A stretch of DNA of 64,000 nt from Nelumbo lutea. Taxonomy: Eukaryota > Streptophyta > Magnoliopsida > Proteales > Nelumbonaceae. The stretch lies in the NCBI GenBank assembly GCA_022828595.1, contig JAKGHH010000003.1, forward strand, positions 53,123,759-53,187,758, written 5' to 3'. This document shows positions 9,395 through 22,600 of the stretch, in pieces. How positions within the stretch are numbered: position 1 is the first letter of the stretch; each line of letters starts with the position of its first letter. The position numbers and the translations under genes are program-made. Below the pieces are notes generated by a model. The model was not told the origin of the DNA and searched no databases. It saw only the letters and a program-made list of their open reading frames with translations.

Positions 9395-12300
9395 GTGAGT
9401 TGCAGAAACCCTTCTCTTCCTTTTCCATGTTTTTTGCCTAATTTCGTAGAATTACTTCTAATCTCGATTGCTTCTTTTGCTTGCATGTATCGAGTAAAGA
9501 TGCATGGTGTCAGTTCTGTATACGTTATAGGTTTCAGTGTTTTCCATTGCTCACCTTTGTTAATCATGCATTCATTTCTATGGTTATTTCTTCATCTTTT
9601 GGAATGGGTGATTGATATGAACTCGAGTTTACATGCATAATTGCATGCAGTTGGAAATAACACTATGGGAATTACACATTTCTGCTGTTTGGTTAGAGGA
9701 TAGCTGGGTAGAAATCTGCATAGTTTTTTCATACATCTTCGTTCAGTTAATTAAACAAGAGGTCAAATTTTTGAAATTAGATCCTTCTAAAGCCGTTCTT
9801 GATTTCATGAAGGCTTGCTGTTATAAAGTTCTGTTTGTCAATGTGGAAGGCGCTCTATTTCCTCTTATTTTTAGTGATGGAGGTTTTGGTTGTCAGTGTT
9901 GGTATTTCTTTATTTACTTTTTGTCTTTTTAAATTTTGTAGAAGAAATATTAAACTATAAAACTGCAATGGCAACCAATTAGGGATTGAAATTTTGTGGT
10001 AAGATTCAATTTTTTTTTTTTGTTTTTCCAATGTTGAGGGTAATTGGAATGAGATGTATATTATATATATTATATAAATTACAATTTTAGTAATGAAATG
10101 GAAGATTAATCAGTTAATAACTTAATGCAGAAAAATACAAGAAATAGGAAAGATGAGATTGAATTGGAGAAGAAATTGGACATAATAGGAAGTAAGAGAA
10201 GTAAGATTCATTTTTTTTTTTCGTTTTTCCAATTTTGAGGTTAATTGGAATGAGATGTATATTATATAAAACTCTTACAATTTTAGTAATGAAATGGAAG
10301 ATTAATCAGTTAATACAGAAAAATGCAAGAAATAGGAAACATGAGATTGAATTGGAGAAGAAATTGGAAGAATGGGACATAATAGGAAGAAAGAGAATTA
10401 TTATTATTATTATTTTAAATTCTAGGTGTTTGTTTTTTTTCCTTGAAAGTTTGACCTGTACTCAAGATTTCATGGAAGCATAGGTAGATTTTTCCCCTTT
10501 TCTGAAGTGAAACTTAAATCCTTGAGTGCAATGATGACATGTCATTAGCGTTGGGGATAGACGTTTTTTTTTTTTTTCTTCCTCTGGCCAGTTTCTATGT
10601 GATTTGTCTTTGGAAATATGTACCACTGTTTTACTTAGTGAGTTGGAAATTGAATACATATCACTATATAATCATGCTTTTATGTTTTATTCTTATAGTT
10701 ATTGTTATTCATAGATTGCCTATTTTAATTATCTCTACATATCTTGCTCATGTTAACTTTATCTTTGATCCATCTGATATGGAAATTTTTTGAGTTGGAA
10801 ATGGATGGGTTGATGTTGCATAATATGCTGGGGGTCACATTCCTTTGGGTATCCAGTGCATGTTTTTTCTTTCCATGGTATGCATTTTACACAAGTTCTA
10901 ACATCCTGATTATTGTTGCTCTATCTTTGTAAAAGTAAATTGTACAAATAATATAAAAGGAAAATTAAAACCTATGAATAGTGAGAAGCTATATCATGAA
11001 ATTGAATTAGAATTTCAAGAACTTAAACAGAACTCATTTCTTGTATTTTTTTTTGAGAAAAAACTGAAGTATTGTAATTTTTAATTTAAATCATGTATAG
11101 GTATTGCCATGTAAAGTGAGTCACTATACAAAAGTATAGTGACAGGCCCAAAAAATAAAAAGAAAAAGAAAAACTATAATGAGGTGTATTACAAAATGCT
11201 TCTCTGGATGCCAACCTTGAATGAACAGACCCCAACAACTTCCTCATCATTTTTTCTACTGATTGAGACTTCGACTCAAATATCATTTGATTTCTTTCTT
11301 TCCAGAGACCCCACAATATAGCTACTGGAATGGTACTCCACAACTATCTTCCTTTAAGTGGTTTTCCAGGTTACCTGAGTAGCACCAGCCGATATCAAAG
11401 ATTTTGCAATAGTAGGAGTATATTTCTCCCACCACTTTGCAGTGCAGAAACAGATGGCTTTCTGTTTCCATTTCACCTCCACATAGTACATAAATTTTAG
11501 ACTGCAGGGGTTCACCTCTCCTCAGCAGTTTGTCCCTGGTAAGACATTTGTCTAGTGTATCAAATGATAGTAGGAAGGCAGCTTTTGAAGGGACATGAGG
11601 TAACCAGATTTCTGCATGTGGGAAGTTTAAGTCCTGAGCATTAAAAATCTGCTTGTACAAGGATTTGTAGAGGGAAGTTTAAGTTCTGAGAATTAAAAAA
11701 AAATTGTTACCTTTGAAATAATAAAAGACTAACACAATAAAAGTAGGAGAAATGCACAACTTTACTGAAAGTCTTATGAACTGAAACAATAATGAGCCTT
11801 TGCTACTGACATTCTTAGAATCACATCCTCAGATTTGAGCAGTGATGAATGACTTTGGCATTTCTTACCATCCAAATGGCCCAGATGACTTCCAAGGGAA
11901 TGATGCTCCAAGATGCTGTTCTTTTTCTTTCTCACTACATTGAGCTTCTAGGTTGATACTATCTTCCCAATGGAACATGGAAATCACCAAGAAGCATCTG
12001 TATAATAGAAAAAAATTTGGGCACTTGGGAAAATCAGGAAAACGTTTCCTTTGAGAAAGCAGCATATCTTACAATGTTTGGCTACTCTTTTCCTTTTCTC
12101 ACTGATATCATCTAGCTTGTAATGAGGAAGCTTCAATATGAGAATATTATGAAATTGTTGCAAATGAAGTGGTTTTGGTTCCTTGGGGATAGAAGTATTG
12201 TGAATGATTAGGAGGAAGGTGAATTAATATTCCCTACTTGAAAGAATTCAACAATAAAAGGTAGATATTTCAAGGGATGGAAAAGAGTATTGGGCCTTGA

Positions 12301-13666
12301 TCTAAATGGTCTATTAGTGAAATCTTGTTAGACTTTTCTGTTTGCTAGGAATAGGTATCCTTGGAGATGGATTTGGTCACCCCACATTGCAACTAAAGCT
12401 TGCTTTTTCATGTGGATAACATATGTAAACAAAATCTTAACAATTGTGCACCTCATCTCAAGGGAACAGGCTTTTAAGAAATGTGTATATATCGTTTGAA
12501 TCCTTTCTGGACAGCCTGTTTATTTGTTACCCCCCCCCCCCCCCCTCAATTCAGAAATGGAATGTGACCGTTTCGATTGCGGATAGTCCTAGGCTTATGG
12601 CTATTTTGATGGTTTATCGCCAGTGAAGGGTTATGGAAAGAGGTAGCATTCTAATCTGATTCCCTTTGACATCTAGCCTCTGGAGAGAGAGGAACAACAG
12701 AAATTTTCAAAACAAAAAAATGTGGAGTGCTGTATTAGGAAAGGTAGAACAAGCAGTTTATTATCTGTGAACGCTTCTTTTTTGAATTGTAGTGGGAGGT
12801 TCTATTGTATATGTTGGAAAAATATACTGGCATGGTTATCCAAAAAATGATGAAATATATGTTGTTTGGTAATATCCGTATAATGTTTTTATGTTTGCAA
12901 TTTATTTTGAATATCTTACATTATTATTTAGATTTCTATGGTTGGTGTGGTGTCATTTTTCTTAGGTCATTGTTTTTGGTCCCTCTGAGCATTTGTGCAT
13001 GTGATGTAGAAGCATAACCTGCTGCTGAGAAATAGTTTTGGTTCTGTATTATCAGCTTTGTTCTTTTGGAGCTATTATATCCTGGTTATCTGTGGTTCTG
13101 TTATATGTCCATATACTTATATTACAGAAATCATGAATTAACAGTTCTGCTATACATTGTTTTGCAAATCAAAGCCACAAATACTGGTCAGATGAAAAAG
13201 GGACAACACAAGTGCATAAACATGATCTTCTGAGAACCCTATACAAGAAAGAAATGCTTAGGTGGACTGAGATAATTAAATAGCTCTTGTTCAGGTTGTT
13301 GATAGCAGGTGGCAATATATGTTCTGGTTAACAAAGTTGTTGTTATGTAGTGCTTTGTAGAACCTATTAAAGTTGCTGGTGGGTTGAGGATAAGATACCT
13401 CGATATTTTAGTTTCCATCCTCCTCTTTTACATTGATTTTGTTTTGCAATTTGTTATATGGCAAGGGTTTCATTTTAGTATTGTGCTATCATGATATTGT
13501 TAAACTTTGAGATTCTATAAGCTTTATTTGAATTTAAGTGTGTGCCATAATTATATGTAATGTTCATAGTTTAGCTATTTGATGCAGGGCAAGCAGGACA
13601 AGGTTTCACTCCTCATGTCATTACTGTAGCTGCTGGAGAAGTATGCTCTCTTAGTCATCTTTAGTA

Positions 13667-13697
<31 letters not shown>

Positions 13698-16600
13698 AAT
13701 TATCCCTTAATCCAATATTTCTTTATACACAAGCAATTCATTCAGAACCCTGAGAGTTTCTCATGATTTTAGATCCTCAAAATCCTTAAATAAGATATTT
13801 ATCTTCTTATATAATGTAGATTCTTGACTGTTGTTCTTCATGTTTAATAATGTCAAGATTAGTCTCCTAAAAATTAAGCTGTGATTAACTAAATTTTCTG
13901 ATTTTCAAGATACACCAATGGTGAATGTGCCATAAAATGTGGAATTGTTAACTAGTGAAGAAACCAGCCACATGTATTCATATTGGGTATGTACCTGATA
14001 TTATAGAGCAAATTATCTCAAACAAATTGGAAATAGTCATCCTTTGTGCTGTTTTTGTAATGAAAATTCGTATGGAATGATAGCTTATCTCCCTCTGCAA
14101 CATGTTGGAGATATAACAAGGCTCATGAAAAGATATACTAGAACAAAATGCTTTTCATGGGTGTTTAAACCAATGGTGAGACAGGTACAAGCTATGGCTA
14201 CCAATTTGAATTGCTCATTCAATTGGGTGCCTAGGTGTGCAAATGTTGTAGCAGACTCACTTGCAAGAGCAGGGTTGGGAAGAAACCAGTTAGATTGGGG
14301 ATGTCCAGGGCTGGGTTTCAATCTGTAATAATTTTACATGAGTTTGTTTTTGCTTGGCTGTGCTGTTGTTTGCTTTTTATTGTACTAGTAAGTGTGCACG
14401 TGGTAATTCTAGATGATGATAATGATAGTAATAATGTATCCAAAATTTTCTATGAACTTTATGTATTTTTTATTTTTTGTTTTTTATTATTAATCAGATG
14501 TGGATTGAAAATCCAAATCTAATTACATAAGCACTTCACCCAAATATGTGATAATCAGATCGAATTGCAACATTTAAAGTATCATTGATAGGCGTACTTG
14601 CTTGGTTAGATTCTTCTTTTTGTAATATTTAATATTTTTTGGTGTATCATTTTTTTCGTTCATTTATCAAAAAATGTAAGATTTAAATAGAGGGAATTGA
14701 ATGGGGTGAAAAGTAGTAGTTCAATTTATAATTTAAACCTCATAATTGAATAGGGACTAAATTCAAAATTGAGTATTTTAGTCAAAAGAAAGTCCCACAA
14801 TCTTATTCATACTTTTAATAGTAGTATAAATGTAGAATTATTGATGGTTTCAATTTTTTCTTTAACTTTTTTGTACTATTTATGTGAAAAATAATTCTAA
14901 TATGTCACACTTACTTTTTGTTTAATATGATAAATATATGATATTATACATGTGCCTAATCTTTTTTGCAAAATTTATGTATTTTTTCATTTTTGTATTT
15001 TTATATTTTATTAACTTTATTATTTATTTATGACATTAAAGGTGAACATGTTTGACCCAAAATTTGAATTATTGGTCTTTGCCAAACAGTAAAATAATTT
15101 CATTTTTGGTCAGTTCTAAATTATGTATTTCTTTTTCAATACCAATAAAAATAATTATTGTTTATTACACTTATTTTTTTAATTTGATTAATAAAAATAT
15201 CAAAAATGTGTCTAATTTTTTCTACATTTTATGTAAATTTCTATATTTATTTCTATCCTAACTATGATTTCATAGGTTGATCAATTTGATTCTGATGGTT
15301 GAATCGCTTAGCTAGCACTTTTGTTTTTGAGTTAGTTTTAAAATATATGGGTTTATATTGTTAAAATAATTGACACGGATCTAATTTGATAAGAGAAAAA
15401 TGGGAGTTAATAATTAAAGTATAAGCCTTAATGAGAGAGGATTAAATGGGGTGGAAAGTAATAATTGAAGTTACATTTTCAATCTTACCATTAGAAATGG
15501 ACTAAGTACAAAATTATGGGCATTTTAGTAGCCATTAAATCTGGCGTTAAAACTGTAATGAAAGGACTTTTATACCATTTCTCAAACAAAGGGTAATTTT
15601 AGTCCAAAAACGTTTCATATTGCAATCACACTTTTATATATAGTATATATTTGTTGGCTGGTAATTGGTGCTCCAAACCTTGGGGCAAGCTTTGTACTTT
15701 TTTCCACATGTTTTTGTTTTTTGAGTGCACTGGTTTTTATTGAATTTATTGTTATCTATAACAAATGCTTTTCATGGGCCCCTCTGTGTCTGTAGTTGGA
15801 TTGCAAAGGTTGCTAAGGCAGCTTGGTTGCCTGCTATTGTCTTAGATATATTGTGTTACTTGTGATTTATTAACCTAGTTAAATTCTGATTTTTGAGAGG
15901 CTCAAGTTTTGACATAATCAATTTGAGTAAGCAATTGTATTACTGGAGTATATTAATGCAGGAATCTATGATATACTGATGTTTAGTCTTTGTTTAGTAG
16001 AAAAGGCAGCTCATTGTTTCAAATAAATACATAAACCACAAATCTAATAGGAAAATGCACAGGGAGAATTGAACGTTTTCTATGTTGTTTTGGGTCATTC
16101 AACTGTGGTTATTTTTATATTGTCAATAGACTGATTTACAGTCATTTGCATAGAAAGAATGATATATATATATATATTTTTTCTGTTGAATGACAAAATC
16201 TTATTAAGGAAATATACTTAGAATTTGCAATGATGCAACCAGGCATCCCTAGGGATTGGTAGCTGAGACTGTACACAATATAACAATATCAGATTTTCAT
16301 CCCACCTCTCCCTAAAATAACTGCCTTTGTTTATTCCTTGGAATGAGAATGAGTGATATTAGGTGTAGTAATGTTGGATAAAAACAAATAACCAACTGTA
16401 ATCAACTGTCATTGTTGATTTGCAATTAGGAAAACTTCCTTTCACTCTTGATGTTTATTTTTTGGCTCTAATACCTTACTACCAATTGAAATTACTGAGA
16501 TCGGCAATATATTTTAACCAACTGTATACCCTTGTCTCACTCTTGCAACTTTGTAGGGAGAAAACAATATGGCCAAAACCCATGTAAATTAGTCCTCCCT

Positions 16601-19600
16601 TTCTCCACTCATCATCATCATCATCTCCTCAGTCCTCCCTTTTCCAAATTTTCATTGCTTAGGCGCCCCATGGTCGCCTTGACAACTATGGTTTGAGCAT
16701 CTTGAAAAGGTGTATCAACAATCAAACATGTCTATGCAATGTCAGATTGAGGTAGACTCAAGGAGAGAAATGAATTTAGGAGTACTATGCTGGTTTTGTG
16801 AACCTCTGGACTCAATATGAGTTGGTTCACCTTGGAGATCTATCTTTAGATTGTTATGTAAAATCTATGAAGAAACACTTTGATAAGAAGAAAGTTATGC
16901 ACTTTCTAATGCACCTCAGGCCTGATTATGAGACAGTGCAGTTAAACATACTTAGTAGAGAGCCTGTACTTGATCTAGATATGATCCTTGGAGAGTTATT
17001 AAGAGAGGAAACTCTACATCTTACTCGTCCTCTCTTGATTAGAAGAAAGAACGTGGAATAGATGCTGTATTTTTGGCTACCAAACAAAAAGGGAAGAAGG
17101 ATTTTTATGAAGATGTAGTGCTATGAGTGCAAGGAATTTGGGCATGTAGCATCTCACTGCAAGAAGAAACATTTTTGCACTTACTGTAGACAACAAGGAC
17201 ATATTATTGTGGAATGCTACTAGGCCCCTCAAGAAAGGACAACATAAGGTTTATTAGGTTTCAGCTGAACCGGATGATACTTCTTCCTCCTCATTAGATC
17301 TCAAAATTGACTCACAAGGCACCTTGTCTGAAGATAAGATTCATCAGATTATGTCTTTGACTATTTCCTCTGCTTTTCTTTTTTTTTTTTTTTGTATTGG
17401 TCTGGCTGGTTAGTTTGCTTACTCGTGTCTTCCCCCTTTCATATGTGTTTTCGGCTTTTCTTCTAGTTATTTGCCTATGACTGTTTCTTCATTTATAAAT
17501 GTTGATAAATCTTCCTTGACCTGTTGTAATAGTAAAAGTCATGTTTTTCCTTTTCCATCTTCTTCTGAACATGCTTCTACACCTTTTTATGTCATTCACA
17601 GTGATGTTTGGTTGTCTCCTATTATCTTACGCTTGGGTTATAGATATTATGCATCATTTATTGATGATTGCACTAGATATACTTGAGTTTATTTTCTTCG
17701 CAAGAAATTAGAAGATTTTCACACATTTAAGAATTTTCGTGCCATTGTTATGACCCAATTTAAAAGTACGATAAGCATCTTGAGGTCCGATTTAGGGGGA
17801 AATTCAGTTCTAGAGATTTATTTAGGTACACCTCAACAAAATGGGGTATCTGAGCGCAAGAACCGTCATATTGCTAGTATGGTGAGATCACTGTTATAAG
17901 ACTCTCATGTTCCCATTACATTCTGGGTGGAGGCGACCAACACTAATATATACCTTATTAATATCCTTCCTTCTTGAAAACTCCTCTCCCTTTTAGTCTT
18001 TATTTCATCCTCCACCTAACCCGTCCATGCTTTGTGTCTGCTTTGTCCGTCTCCCCCCCTCATGAACATACAAAGCTAACTGCTCAATCAGCTATGTGTG
18101 CATTCATGGCATATAGTATGGAACACAAGGGATTCCTTTGTTATATGATCCCAAGGTTTGTTAGCTGCGCATATTCCGTAATGTCATTTTTCTTGAGAAC
18201 CTTTCCTTCTTTGAGCACATTATTAAATTGCTGCACCATCATCCTTCTCTATTCTGCATCATTTTGGTTCTACAGGTGATGCTCATGCTCCTCCTCTTAG
18301 TCCTCAGCAGCTATTAGTCTATTCCAAGAAACATCCGGTTCACTCAACGTCCATGCTTCCTCCACCTCCAGCACCAGTCACTGATCATCCTTCTCCACCC
18401 ATTACTATTGTTAGTCCCTCTTCTCCTCTTGTTACCTTGGCTTCATCTATTTCTTATGTCGATCTTCTTGCATTTCTCATCCACTTGACTGCTATGGTTA
18501 CCTTTCTAGCCATAGCTCATTTTTTGCTGTTATGTCCTTTATAGACATTCCCAAGTCCTATCACTAGGTTGTAGCAGTTAAGCATGGGAAAGATGCCATG
18601 GATTTGGGGGTTTAGGCCCTATTGGAGAATGATACATGGGAACTTGTTTCTCCTTCTCCAAATGCCTCCATCATTAGTAGTTGTTGGGTCTATTTAGTGA
18701 ACTCAAGTTAAATGGTACTTTAGACCAGTATAAAGACCACTTGGTTGCTCAAGGTTATAGGCAAGAATATGGGATTGACTAGGATGAAACCTTTTCTCCA
18801 GTTCCTAAAATGACAATTGTCTGCTTACTTTTGGCTACTATTGCTCTTAGGCAATGGACAATTTATTAGATGGATGTCAAGAATACCTTCCTTCATGGGC
18901 ATTTACAAGAGATAGTTTACATGAAACCACCTTTTGGATACTATGATAACCCTCACTTGGTGTGTAAGATGAAGAAATCTCTATATAGTCTTAAATAGGT
19001 TCCACAAGCATGGTTTGACTGTTTTTGTACAATTGTGTTCAATGCTGGATTTCAGAAAAGTACATCAGATTACTCTCTCTTTACCCTCAAGTGAGCACAA
19101 GGGTTGACTCTCCTCTTGGTATATGTTGATGAATCCTTATCATAGGAGATGATGTGGAGGGTATTAATAACTTGGGCTAGTCACCTATTTTCTGGGCCTT
19201 GAAATTCAGTAATGTCCTCAGGGATACTTTGTCAATCAACAGAAATATGCCTCTGGTTTAGTTGCAATGGCTCGCCTAATTGATTGTAAACAAGTTGATA
19301 CACCTTTGGAGCTCAATCTTAAGCTAATTAAGGATGAGGGTGAGCCTCTTCCAGATGCTACTTTATATTGGCAACTTGTGGGTAGTCTTATCTACCTTAC
19401 TATGACTCGGTTGGATATTTCCTATGTAGTTCAATTGGTTAGTCAATTTGTTTTTACTCCCCATCAGCCCCACTTTTCAGCAGTCCTCTAGATCATTTGT
19501 TATGCTAGAGGAACGATGTCTCAAGGTTTATTTTTCTCATCCTCCTTCTCTACTCAACTTCGAACCTATGTTGATGCTGATTGGGTTGGTTGCCCTGACA

Positions 19601-22600
19601 CTCATTGTTCTACTACTGGTTGGTGTATCTTCCTTGCCGATTCTCTAGTTTCTTGGAAATGCAAGAAACAACAAACCGTTTCCAAGTCATCTATTGAAGC
19701 GATGCAATGAGTGATGTCCTCTGTATTCAGTGAAATAGTTTAGCTCAAAGCTTTACTTTTTGATATGGATATTGATTATTCATATTCCATTCCTCTGTTT
19801 GTTGATAACATGTGTGCCATCAAGATTACATCCAACCCGGTTTTCCATGAGCATACTAAACACATTGAAGTATTTGAGACCTTCTTCTTGGCCACATCTC
19901 TCTCCACATGTCTTTTATGGCTTGCAGCTTATAGTTCTCTTCACCAAAGCTATGACTAGGACTATACACAATTTTCTTATGGACAAACTGATGTTTATTT
20001 CCCAACATCAGTTTGAGGGTGTAGTTTTGTACTTTTACCTTCTTTGTATGTATATTACTAGGCGTGTATATTAGTGTATAGCTTTGTACAACTTTGTTTT
20101 ATTATTTCTTTTGTAAGGAACTAAGGACAATCTTATCCATTTACCTTTTAATGTAAATATATATATTTTTTGGGTTGGATCAACATCTGATCAACCCTAC
20201 AACCTTGGAGTTTCTTGCTTCTCTCTTGTTTGTTTCTCTCTCCAAGGTTAATAGTGTTCACATGCAGACTCTAGGAAAGAGCGGGAACTCAAGTACTGAT
20301 ATAACTACATGGACACGTCCAAAACCCTTACTTGCCTATGTACCCCAGATCCAACAAACTAGTAACAACTTTCCCAAAGAAGGAAAGTTTCCCCCCTTTC
20401 CCAAGGAGATTTCTATAAATAGGTGGTCTTCGAGGATCCCCACACACGATCCTATCCTAGGCCTTGCATAAGCTTTGCCAGATTTGAACCTCAGCTCCCT
20501 TGCTCTCTCTCATTCTCAGCCTTCTAGAACCTCCCTATGCCATCTACTGCCTCTCAGGTAGACCACTTTAGTGCCTCCCACCTTAGCAGGCTGTCTCTGG
20601 CATTTTCCTTTTACTTCCTCCTTTGTTCTTCTTTTCAACAATTGCACCTTCTAAGGGGCCATCACATGTCGGGCCTTGGGATTGGTTGATATAAACTTTA
20701 GCTCCACGAATTGTTGTTGTAAATATAGCACCTGCTTAGATTGCAAGGCACCTCCTTGTTTGTAAGTTGTGACAAGAATTTCTTTGCACCCTGTAAAGGG
20801 GTAGCCTTTGTTGGGGTGGAAGAATGCATCTTCCCCGCCCACAATCAAGTATAGTGAACACAATGCAGTATACCTAAACAATGACAAAAACCTGCCAGGT
20901 TTATAAGCTATTGACTTCAATGCACTTGTGCTTATCCAAAATATTTATCACTCCTGGCTAGCAAGTAAATGCTGCCATACACACATTGTCTTCCTCATAT
21001 TTAACCAAAAATTCCAACTACTCCCCTTCTTTGGTCAGGCGCCCTATGCAACAGTCATAAACATTATCCACATCATAGACATAGGGGTAATATACAAAAA
21101 AAAAACTAACTCCACTGATGCACTTCTTAATTGAGGCCTTGTTAAAACTGCAGTTACCCTGTAGTTCATCCACTGTTTCCCGCGATATGGCAACAAGCAC
21201 CTGCCTATCTTGTTCCCCATTTGACATTGCAATGCTGATAGTAAAGGGTTTCACATTGTGAGGGGTTGTGACTTTAAACTTCTCACACTCATACATGGAT
21301 AGGAATGGTATGCACACTTATGAATTAACCTTCTTCATGTTGGGATTAACCCCTCATCGCTCTGCACAAATGCCAAAATCATACCCACTTGTGAAGGGGC
21401 ACTTTGTCTCTGTGCCCATTACCTAACAACGCTTTCTTAAATGCTGCAATACTTCCCTTCATTTCATCGTATAGGGGCGCCTTCTCCTTGGGCAAGCTCT
21501 CTGCATTAGCTAATTGCATTGGAGTGAACTCTCCTCTTATGTTATAGGGAGGACACATCCTCTGCCAAGATACCTAACTTACCAAAGGACCCCAGGAAGG
21601 TGTGGATCCTATAACACCAATGAGCCAATAATGTCTCCATGTACTCAATTCCCCTCCTTTTGGCCATCTCCCTAAAATAGTCTACAACAAATGGAAAACC
21701 AGAAGAACGTAGAAACTTACGGCACATTGGGCTTTAGAACACTCAATTCGCTAGTTAGTGAAATCCTCCTTATTGGACTCACAACAATAGAATATCATCT
21801 CCTTTTGGAAAGCATTGTGGAAGTAGAGTAATTCCTCCCCTCCAATGGTATCATAGTGGCCATCTTCCCTAATTCTCACCGGTATAGGAGGCTGTGGATC
21901 CCTTCTCTATCTCATGGATCTTCAGCTCTGCTGCTCGCTTTGCCCAATTCTCAAACATTAAATTGCTCTAGAAAAGCTTCAAAAGGGTGCACTAGTGCCA
22001 CGACAATAGCAGTTTCACTCTTAGCCATGGTGTTTTTCCTTTGGTTTTCAGTCACTGGAGATGAAGAAAATGAACGGTACAACAAACGTAGTAAGTGGTA
22101 ATTTGGGAGAAGATGAAAAGGTTAAAATAGTGTTTAAATAGAATAGGCGATTTCTTAACCCCCAAGTCAGTTAAATAACCCAACACATGCGCAGAGCACC
22201 ATGTGTCACCATAGCACAATCACTGTGCTTTCATAATCTTAAATTTGGGCTGCTGGTTATGTTTAATTGCATGATAGACCCCTACCTTTCATAATGGTCC
22301 TGGATTGCCATTTAATGGCCTTCCAATTAATGAGCCAACATTGACACTTAATCCTTTCATTCAATTAAACATTCCCTCCTTTAATGTTTTTCATTTATTA
22401 AAATATATTCCATCAGTAATACCAACTGTTGCATCAAAATATTTGTACAACATCCACATTTCCTTAAGTACACTAGACCCTCTTATTTTGGGGGGCTTCC
22501 CCACCTCATAGTCATCACACCATTGCTCACTGGTAGAAACACTTCTATCAGTAAGTAGGGGGCTACATTAAGGAAGGTAAATCCCAAACTTACCAGATCC

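Larger units (their letters stand above)
9395..13587 (+). other. AHL intron 1 (4,193 bp)
   Basis: Phase-1 intron, GTGAGT donor and TGATGCAG acceptor. Contains a tandem duplication of about 200 bp (10001-10400), a LINE fragment on the minus strand (11086-11660), a perfect 10-bp hairpin around AAAA (11120-11143) and a run of 18 C at about 12531-12545. Confidence 0.85.

Noticed and set aside
12527..12547. Poly-C tract as a functional site
   Set aside because: Simple homopolymer; could be slippage or a sequencing artefact.
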